From contig JADKFU010000004.1 of the NCBI GenBank assembly GCA_016717285.1, forward strand, positions 434,001 to 498,000: 64,000 nucleotides of DNA, given 5' to 3'. Every line of letters starts with the position of its first letter. Position 1 is the stretch's first letter. The translations under genes were made by a program, and so were the position numbers. Source of the stretch: Chitinophagaceae bacterium. Lineage in GTDB: Bacteria > Bacteroidota > Bacteroidia > Chitinophagales > UBA10324. Shown here piece after piece: positions 63,901 to 64,000 of this stretch. The notes under the pieces were generated by a model. It was not told the origin of the DNA. It searched no databases and was given only the letters and a program-made list of their open reading frames with translations.

Positions 63901-64000
63901 CTTACTGTCTGTGCCATAGGACGGAACATCTTACCTTCAATGCCAATCAGTGCAAAAATGGGAACATACACAATAAGGATAATGATCTGACCGAACACTG
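60993..64000 (-). CDS. CusA/CzcA-type RND metal efflux pump fused to a TolC-like outer-membrane channel (5' end outside window)
   Basis: The frame runs off the right edge, so at least the first third of the pump is missing. The visible part has the second half of a heavy-metal RND pump: porter-domain segments ending VRGRDIQSTAMDIQK, then helices FLIFFLLFITFRSL, ALFGVAVLNGIVLISYF and TLLTLVVLPVLYSLF. After HKEGKRMFQPK comes a hydrophobic SKLSAQ-type segment that looks like a signal anchor, then about 400 residues of TolC/OEP family with coiled-coil Gln-rich repeats (ITLQQAIELALQQQPS), ending YLLNH. No stop or start separates the two. Such fusions are known in Bacteroidota. The pump would export Cu(I)/Ag(I) or similar metals. 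Confidence 0.92.
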   Translation of the reverse strand, partial: VFGQIIILIVYVPIFALIGIEGKMFRPMAQTVSFAIIGALLLSLTYVPLMSSLFLSKRITAKESWSDKFIRRLQIIYAPFLQKMLQYRKSVLLVSLLLLTGAFLVFQQLGGEFIPELDEGDFATNVTIRQGSNLQQSVSVSTQLESILLKNFPEVNEVVSKIGTSEVPTDPMPVESGDLIIVMKDKKEWTSTRDHESMVEMMNEKMSVIPGMNLSFEQPIQMRFNELIAGVKSDIAIKIFGENLDLLYKKGNEVAAIIGKVQGTSDIKVEQIVGMPQLVVKYNRDRIAQYGLNIAMVNRILNTALAGGTAGVIYEGEKRFDLVVRLADYRDADEEKVNNIYVPLPDGSQIPLGQLATVSFQSAPAEISRDNGERRIVVETNVRGRDIQSTAMDIQKQLSDQLKLPAGYYLDYSGTFKNLQEAKGRLMIAIPAALFLIFFLLFITFRSLTDALIIFSAIPLAAIGGVAALWLCNMNFSISAGIGFIALFGVAVLNGIVLISYFNRLKQEGEMDITIRILKGTAARLRPVLATAAVASLGFLPMALSNSTGSEVQKPLATVVIGGLISSTLLTLVVLPVLYSLFHKEGKRMFQPKNLTLGLMMLLTLLFPSKLSAQQLTTASSLLPEKSITLQQAIELALQQQPSIKGAQLVVQQQEVLRKTNFTLDPLNITYQGGQINSKVNDYNVSAATGIQFPTVYARQSQLQNQNIQFSQQQLNVAVSEVKKQVAAVYYQVLYGKEKVRLLLRLDSVYRNFSVYADKKYTVGESNQLEKISAQAQLKQIQIQLQQAQSDVVAFQTLLQQWTGSTEMLVPSETSLEALPPPLLTDTFQLALNPLLQVQQQQLNVRVAQWKLEKSKWAPALQVGAFNQSLDKAAPFWGYSIGTSIPIFKTGQSGRTQAAQLQSEIAMNDVAQMKWSLNTAYVKALQEYEKYSANLQYYQNEGLNLSDRIYAVADKSYREGAIDYVEYIQSLRQVYQMQSEYLQTLNDYNQSVIDINYLLNH

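Noticed and set aside
1..64000. tRNA, rRNA, CRISPR array, prophage or intact IS element
   Set aside because: None was recognised on reading the intergenic regions and translated frames; covariance-model and IS database searches would be needed to exclude them.

Overview
The window looks like a chromosomal contig from a moderately AT-rich member of the Bacteroidota (Chitinophagia/Saprospiria-like by general gene style). The evidence is: seven exported proteins ending in type IX secretion (T9SS) C-terminal sorting domains, a TonB-dependent receptor with an N-terminal carboxypeptidase-regulatory-like domain, near absence of Shine-Dalgarno sequences, and several promoters of the Bacteroidota form TTTG-N19-21-TAnnTTTG. 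No rRNA, tRNA, CRISPR array, prophage or intact insertion sequence was recognised.

Layout. 0-9 kb: the N-terminal part of a nucleotidyl cyclase, an exported unknown, a sulfotransferase-fold protein, a T9SS-exported M4 metalloprotease, a CocE/NonD hydrolase and dihydrolipoyl dehydrogenase. 8.8-15.1 kb (plus strand): a small membrane protein, a TonB-dependent receptor and a lipoprotein, a decayed vapB-type antitoxin locus, then an ABC-2 exporter (ATPase and permease) with a LolA-like protein. 15.2-22 kb (minus strand): a DoxX-like protein, pyruvate phosphate dikinase, a KOW protein, a methyltransferase, the 2-oxoglutarate dehydrogenase E2 subunit and another small membrane protein. 22-30 kb: exported beta-propeller and beta-barrel proteins, a fasciclin lipoprotein, a T9SS-exported arylsulfotransferase-like protein, an unknown exported protein and an S4 RNA-binding protein. 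30-38 kb: a giant adhesin-like protein with a dockerin-like end, a GltS glutamate/sodium symporter and a kelch-repeat T9SS protein. 38-46 kb: a candidate small RNA or small ORF, a ferredoxin-reductase-like flavoprotein, the rimP-nusA-infB operon and a PfkB sugar kinase. 46-57 kb: four consecutive plus-strand T9SS cargo genes (an SBBP propeller, a seven-repeat propeller, a sulfatase fusion, another SBBP propeller) that share MopE-like metal-binding and Ig-like modules. 57-64 kb (minus strand): a decayed MNT nucleotidyltransferase and a compact copper-resistance operon.

How it fits together. The core genes (lpdA, odhB, ppdK, rimP-nusA-infB) are ordinary housekeeping. The accessory content is dominated by cell-surface proteins. 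Its most unusual architectures are in the copper operon, where an RND pump is fused to a TolC-like outer-membrane channel and a multicopper oxidase is fused to a CopB-like barrel, so three ORFs appear to carry the parts of five proteins. The sulfatase carrying MopE, Ig-like and T9SS modules is also unusual. Two toxin-antitoxin-type loci (vapB and MNT) are visibly broken, and two long intergenic palindromes look like dispersed elements. The copper operon and the T9SS cluster are the nearest things here to an unusual system. Both are built from known families, so the novelty lies in architecture and not in a wholly unknown machinery.
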